The translations under genes were made by a program, and so were the position numbers. From Channa striata (Eukaryota > Chordata > Actinopteri > Anabantiformes > Channidae), in assembly GCA_033026295.1 (NCBI GenBank), contig CM065188.1, positions 17,563,354 through 17,627,353 on the forward strand: DNA of 64,000 nucleotides. The letters run 5' to 3'. Below, in pieces: positions 58,016 to 64,000 of the stretch. Within the stretch, counting starts at the first letter, position 1; each line of letters begins with the position of its first letter. A model generated the notes under the pieces. That model was not told the DNA's origin. It worked only from the letters and a program-made list of their open reading frames with translations, and ran no database searches.

Positions 58016-59984
58016 AGCACCAGGAGTCTGAAACGGGGCTCGTTCTTGGTACAAGCCATATGGCTAAATAACTTCAATAAAAATCTAAAAGGAAAACTCG
58101 GACTGTCCACATTGGCCCCACAGACACTAAAACCTGAATCGGCTCCGCTCACGTTTTTATCTGCAGCCTGGACGAGTTTGTTCGTGGAGCCACAGAACGT
58201 GTGGTGGATGTTTTGTGGAGCAGCTCTGTGTGTTGCACAGAACAGACAAAGTATTTTAGCAGCAGTTGCAGTAAATGTGTGAACGTGAGAAAATTAAACT
58301 GGACTGAGACCGAGAGTCCAGGCCGGGCCCGTGTTCACAGTGCGTCTTCCTGTTACGACACAGTAAAAGTTCCTGCACTCTGTCAACCGGCTGTTCTCCG
58401 TTATCTTTGCTTTAACGACTCCTCTCCTACTCAGCGCTGACACACACACTCACGCCCGAAATGTTTCGAGGTGAATCACAAACAGAAATTCATATTTCTC
58501 TCACACTGGAGCTTGTTTCTTAAAGTCTTAATCGTGTTGTACTGCAGATGCTTCCTGTGCACAGTGACCCAGAACTGCACATCTTTTCTCTGACCAGGCC
58601 TTGAAAAGCCGTGAATCCCGTCTGTGCTTTTCCATCACGCATCTGTCCGACTCGTAAAGACCCCAAAACTCTCGAGCTTCACTTTAATTTACACGTCTCT
58701 CCAGCCCAGTTGTGAACAATAGCGTGTTGTTCTGTCCGGTGGAAAGTGAGAAGCTCGTCTTCATCTTAAAACTGAGACTCTGCCGAGTTTTGTTGGAGCA
58801 GTTGTTTTTACGTGTCACAGCAACGAGCCTAATGCTGAGAATATTCAGCTGAGTTTACTAAAAAACAGGATTTTACAGGTGACGTGAGTCCAAGAGCAGC
58901 AGGTGGACGATCCGAACAGGTAAAATGAGGCTCAGCTGGGAAAGTACGAGGAGCATCGGAGACGGGAAATGGGAAACGTGAAACCAAGTGTGCAGAGGGT
59001 TGGAGCAGGGTCCAGTGTTGGAGGTGGCACAGAGAGGCAGGTAAAGAGCAGAGGAACCGACTGGACGAAACCAAACCCCAGGCCGGAGTTGTGACCTTTG
59101 GACATCGTTAGAACCACACAGGACGGTTCCTGCTGTTCCCTGTCAGTCCAGCTCTGTCCCACAGAGACGTGGGACTGACCTCAGGCGCTTCACAGGAAAT
59201 GTTTCCTTAAACACTGAACTAGTTCTTCAAGGGTTTTCAAATGAGAGAAATGAATGAGCCGCACTTTAACCTACTGCCTGAGTGTGTGTGTGTGTGTGTA
59301 AAGTCGTGTAAAAGCCACGAGACGAGACCCGTCCTGGCAGTGAAGAACCAGCTCTGTCCTTCGAACTCGGTGTGAAATCTTCCCACGCCGTCCACCTTCG
59401 TCTGTCTCTGACCTCGGTGTCATCTGCGTAGGGAGAGAGCGAGTATTTCGAAACAAACTCGGTCGCTCAAACCTCAAACTGGCCACAAAAGCTCCTCAGC
59501 AGCCAGAGGCTCAGTCCTGCTGCTTCCCCGCCGTGACTCGCCTGGTTTGACCGCGGTGAGATGTCTTACCTACAGTTCACCATGAACGCACACACAGTCC
59601 CCCTGCCTTATCACAACGTCAGCCGTGGATTAAGCCTCTGCTAAAAATAGTCCCCAACAAATGCAGCGTTCTCACAGTGAGCGACTTTTAATGACTCAGA
59701 ATCCCAGGACAAACGGACTGAACCACTTTTTTTTTTTTACTACATGCACTTAATAGGCTTTTTATTTAAAACTAGTAGTGAGACAAAATATGGATTCATG
59801 TAGTCTGATTTATAGGTAATATTCACGTATCCTAACCCGCAACCAGAACATCATTATAAATGTCTGTTCAAACCCGACCGAAACCGGCAGCCACCGACTG
59901 CTCCCATCAGACTCTCTATTCCCGTGTCTCGCGTGTGGTTTAGTTCAGAAAGGAAAAGACCGGGTTGGCGGTTTGGTTGCTGGT
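58016..59984. other. intergenic, no gene recognised
   Basis: A short TG repeat lies at 59282-59299 and an 11-base T run near 59730-59739. Open frames are short and without recognisable domains. Confidence 0.45.
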
Positions 59985-60080
59985 TCCTCCTGGACCACAA
60001 GTTTCCCGTGCAGCTGTTCAATAACACGTTCCCCACAGGGGTCGATAAACTATTGACGTAAGTTATTATTATTATCACTG
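59985..60080 (+). repeat. retroposon 3' tail ending in (TTA)n
   Basis: ACGTTCCCCACAGGGGTCGATAA, then ACTATTGACG and a TTATTATTATTATC run have the form of a fish LINE tail (CCCCACGGGGATCAATAAAG plus simple repeat). Confidence 0.45.
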
Positions 60081-61060
60081 TTGGAGAAAAGTTGTAGTTT
60101 GGTTTAAAGGCTAATAAACCACGTTCACGCCGCCATCGTGTCCTGTTGTGTGTAGTTGTGCCGTGGTCCTGACCCAGCTCACAGCTCAGACCCGGGCCCT
60201 GATGGGGGCTCAGTATCACTTACTGCCCATTCTTTCACCGATGTCACGTGACGACGGACTGAAGCCCGTCGTCCCCCCGTCGCCTTACTGTCCTCGCTCT
60301 GAGGGAAGTGTGATCAGATGAAGCTGCTCTTTGCTTTGTGAAGGGACACACACTCCCGTCTCGTACTGTGTGTGAAGTCTGGGCTGGACTTTCCACTTCA
60401 TCCACGTTGTCCAGCGCAGAGGAAGTCCAGCTTTTAGCTGTGAGAGGACCAGACCGCAGCAGACAGACGTTGCCTTTCGCTCGTCTTGTCAGGAGCAGAA
60501 ACCAGCTAAATGCTGAAACGGCAGAGTTGGTTTCTAAGTTTCTGTCCTGGTTGGAAACTCGCTGCAGGCCTGAAGGCGGCAGATCGTCCACACACCGTGA
60601 TGGCTGTTTGGGGGCTTCTTAAAACTGCTGCTGTGGTTCATGTCGTGGCCAAAGTCCCGAACATCCAACAACAGGAATCATCCTGCTGTGGCCTGAAGGG
60701 ACAGTGATCACAGTCACTTTTTGACAACCCACCATCTTCAGCCTTTCAAGCCCAATCTAAGCTTTTTAGCTTCTTAAGGAAAGTCGTTTTTTAAACTGGA
60801 GCTTGTTGTGTTCCTCTTGTTACGGACGAGCTACTAAGACGCCTCCTGCCGCCTGCAGCTCTTTGTTCATTTTATGGCTTGTCGGATCCTGGTCACGTGT
60901 ACTGTCAGTCTGGTCTGTGTGGAAGGTTTGAAACCAACAGCAGGTAACATCATGTCAACGTTTGCAGCCACCAGAGATTCCTCAGGGAGCGCTGCCTGTC
61001 CACGCACCATTCACTGTGTATCACCTGGATCAGGTGTTCAGTCAACTGGAAGCTGCAAGA
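60081..61060. other. intergenic, no gene recognised
   Basis: Open frames of up to 115 codons at 60244-60622 on both strands overlap each other and show no domain. I consider them chance. Confidence 0.45.
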
Positions 61061-61214
61061 TGCACAGATGACGGTGGGTTGTTGGGTGACTGAAGAGGAG
61101 GAGAGTGTGAATCCAGTCATGGCTACAGACAGGAGACCAACTTGGGATTCTAATTTCGCAAAGAATGACTTGAGGGACGTCTGATATTATTATGCTCCAT
61201 CTCTAATAGTTACA

Positions 61215-61270
61215 TAGGTCAGCTTTGCATTATCGCACAGGTGTACCTAATAAAGTGGCCAGTGTTCTCA
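61215..61270 (+). repeat. end of a widespread teleost repeat (CCTAATAAAGTGGCC)
   Basis: CAGGTGTACCTAATAAAGTG followed by GCCAGTG is the characteristic terminus of a very common fish interspersed repeat, possibly the same family as the fragment at 49170-49300. The other end was not located. Confidence 0.6.
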
Positions 61271-64000
61271 TCAGTTATCTTAGCACAGGGTCTGCCCATG
61301 TTACCATGGTAACAGGCGCAGTGTCTGAGGAGTTTTAGGCTTGGACGTCCCCAGTGGACACTGAGGTGGTCTTGGTCTTCCTGCGGACGGTTTGACTGAC
61401 CATTGTCAAGTGGCGCTGTTTGTCCGTTTGTAGAAATCGTGTTAAAAATTCAGACTTGACCCAGGCTGAGCGTTCGCCACACAAGGGTCAACAGTAACTG
61501 CGCGTCCGTCTGTACGTCCCGCTCTCACAGTCCCACGTGTTCAGTCTGTGTGTGCTTTGTTTTGGCAGCGTTTCCCATTTTCATTATGCAATCTCACTGG
61601 GAAGAAAAGGCCACGTTCCCCAGAGGGGCTGCGGTTGAACTAATGTGCTGAACTGAATGTAACAGCTGGAAAAGACCAGTTTGGTCGGCCGGACTCGGAG
61701 CTGCCAAAACCTGAAACCAGCTCTGGATCTGTCATTACAATCTGCAACAACAAGGCTCAAATAAAACATACAGAGCATCGAATCAACAGGATCCATGTCG
61801 ACTCTGCACAAACTTCAGAGTCTTTGAGACTTGTGTTCTCCATCCACATTTCTCTCACTGTCAGCGAGGATCTGCTGTCAAAGGTCCACAAGCACTCAAA
61901 GAGGATTTTCTTTTAATCCGGAAGGGTTCAGAATCAGTCTGATATGCAAATGTACAAAGAATGCCTCTCACTTGTGTGCTTCACAAATGAGAAACTAAAA
62001 AAATAATGAAACCAAGTGACACACTAACAGCAAAACACAAAAATCATAAACGTCTTACATGGACAGTGATGGTGTTCACGTCTGACGTAAATGGAGTATG
62101 CCAAATGAAAACTCTAAATGACCTTCCTGTCCATTAGTCCTCGGGTTCTCATCAGACCAGCAGCACACAGGAGAAACTGTTTTGGATGATAAGACCTGAT
62201 CATCATAGACAAGGATCTTCCATCAGCTGGAAACATGTTTGACGCAGTTGATTCAACAAGGGTTTGGGCGACTGAAGGACGCGTGAGTGCATTGGCTGTT
62301 TTTAAAAAAGTTGGTGTCTGTGTTGAATTCTTCATTTGTTGTCACCAGGACAACATCAGGACAATGTCACAGTGGCTGTCCACCACCTGAAGAACAGCGG
62401 GGTTTGGGCGATGCAGCAGGACATGGAAGTAGACGTGCTGCACACAGAAATGTATCATTTCTAAACGTTAAATCTCATCATCTGAGTTCGATTGCGTTCC
62501 AGTGGAGACAAAGGACTGATCTGTCCAATAATTCAACGTAAACAGAAAAAACACGTCTTCCGAGTAACTGCACACACTGATAAAATTGATCGACTCCGGT
62601 CAAGCTGAATGATTCCCAGGAATTCAGCATGTTTGACACGTTTCCAAAGCCGTGTGGATTTCGGATTCACACGCCTAACTGTCTCTGACAGGCGTCAGTG
62701 CAGTGAAGGGTGACGTCCCGAAGGACTTCCAGGTGTGAAGATGATTGACAGCTGAGGATCTGTGACCTGAGAGCACCTTCCCGGTCACGCACACACCTTC
62801 CTGACTCCTCTGGCATGCTGAGGATGAGTTCAGGCTCAGAAACGTTAACGTAATAACACAGGAGAGAATCGATCTTCTGTCTTTCCTAAGGACCTTTCCC
62901 ACAATGCACTGCGGCTGCAGACACAGGCGCTCTGTGTTGGCGTTCCCACAGTCAGGGATCACATGGTGGGTGAGTGTGTGGGAACCAGGAACCGCAGACA
63001 CACTGACACGGGAATCAACCTGAGCACAACACGGCAAGACGTCTCGCTTCAGAGGACAATGTGGTCAGACAGAGGGACCTTTATTGTCCTGCCTCATCCA
63101 CTCTACTGAAATCACGGGCCACTACATTTCCCAGAATGCTTTGGGGGTTCTTTTATCTCCCAGGAAAGTTGAACCAGATGAGGAGAAGAAGAAATAACAG
63201 CAGGCAGAACCGGTTTCAGGGTCTCGTTCTGTCCTACAGTCTTCATTTTGTTTCCTGTTGAACCACAGAATCCGAACCGTCCATGTTTCTGATGCTGTCA
63301 GAAACTCGACACCTGCTTCTCCAGGAAAGCCCCCAGTTTTTCCAGCTTCCTTCAGAGACTGAGAGCAGCATGAGCGTCTGAGGCCAGTTGTGCTGATCAT
63401 CATCAGATGTTTGGCTTCTGAAATCGCTCCAGATGTTTGTCACAGTCGGTCCCTTAACAGGCAGCTGTGTTCACATCCAGGGGAAACATCCGTTTTCTAA
63501 ATGTCTCACTTACATGAGGAGCTGCTCCAGCTGCCATTTTTATCTGGTTTCAGGAGATGGAAATGACTTGTCCTCTATGGACGGATCCAACCTTTTGGGC
63601 CCGTGACTTTTTAAAATTAGCTAATGCCTGTCTGTGGAATCACTGGTGACGGCGATTTCTTGTACAAGTCCAAAACGGGGTTAAAATATGAGTTAGTCCC
63701 AGTCCTGGCAGGAGACGCCAGCAAAAGTAACGTCCAGAATACGAGCAGAGACCGAATCCGGCAAAGGAACTCGAAAAATGTATTCAAGGACCTTTCAATA
63801 TTTACAGATTTAAATACACGTTTTAATTTGAAAACGTACTTTCATGCGTTGTGTTGAGGTAATCATGCCTGTAATTAAAGCTACTTTTGAGTCACGTAAA
63901 CTCAAATTCATTTATCCATTTAAAATCCAGTTTAAGTCGTGGAACCTTAATGAAAGTGACCATCTTCAGCATTTACGTCCCTCCTCTGAGACATAGGTTC
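61271..64000. other. intergenic to the window end, no gene recognised
   Basis: No exon, RNA gene or intact mobile element is recognised. Open frames (for example 62675-63037 on -) are short and without domains. Confidence 0.45.

Noticed and set aside
1..64000. CRISPR arrays, operons or bacterial features
   Set aside because: The window is eukaryotic by its introns and repeats; no regularly spaced direct repeats other than microsatellites were seen.

Overview
This is vertebrate DNA from a ray-finned fish, most likely a percomorph teleost. Three things show it: intron-rich genes with canonical GT-AG splice sites, fish-type NLRC3-like immune receptors (FISNA-NACHT-LRR-B30.2), and teleost retroposon debris (RTE-like LINE, Rex1/L2-like LINE, tRNA-headed SINE). 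The species cannot be named from the sequence.

Left block (about 0.5-17.5 kb, + strand): an NLR cluster. NLR-1 (502-6789) has a linker exon, a helical exon, one large FISNA-NACHT exon with intact Walker A and B motifs, five LRR exons, a short connector and a PRY-SPRY exon that is frameshifted near its middle. A decayed NLR 3' end lies at 9.8-10.3 kb. NLR-2 (13549-17513) is broken: a stop codon in its linker exon, an 11-bp deletion just after Walker B, one remaining LRR exon and no SPRY. The two large exons share a 166-bp perfectly identical tract, which suggests gene conversion. A 5'-truncated RTE-type LINE with a perfect 15-bp target-site duplication sits at 7491-8743.

Middle (18.5-21.6 kb, + strand): a CpG-rich first exon followed by two exons, each holding one complete small ORF (65 and 53 codons) for a single-pass membrane protein. 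The two share a layout. The arrangement and the nearness to jag1 recall the small mitochondrial proteins encoded in the 5' leader of MKKS, but no MKKS body is recognisable downstream. From 20.9 to 30.7 kb no convincing gene is seen.

Right block (30.7-55.2 kb, - strand): a complete 26-exon jagged1 gene (Notch ligand), from signal peptide to the C-terminal MEYVV tail. All exons are found with expected sizes and phases, but exons 23 and 26 each need one extra base to stay in frame. Both sites are next to G runs, so assembly indels are the leading explanation. Jag1 introns carry a Rex1/L2-like LINE relic and a large TG/TC microsatellite. From 55.2 to 64 kb the window is intergenic with retroposon tails. 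The NLR block, the small-ORF gene and jag1 have no evident functional link; they are neighbours.
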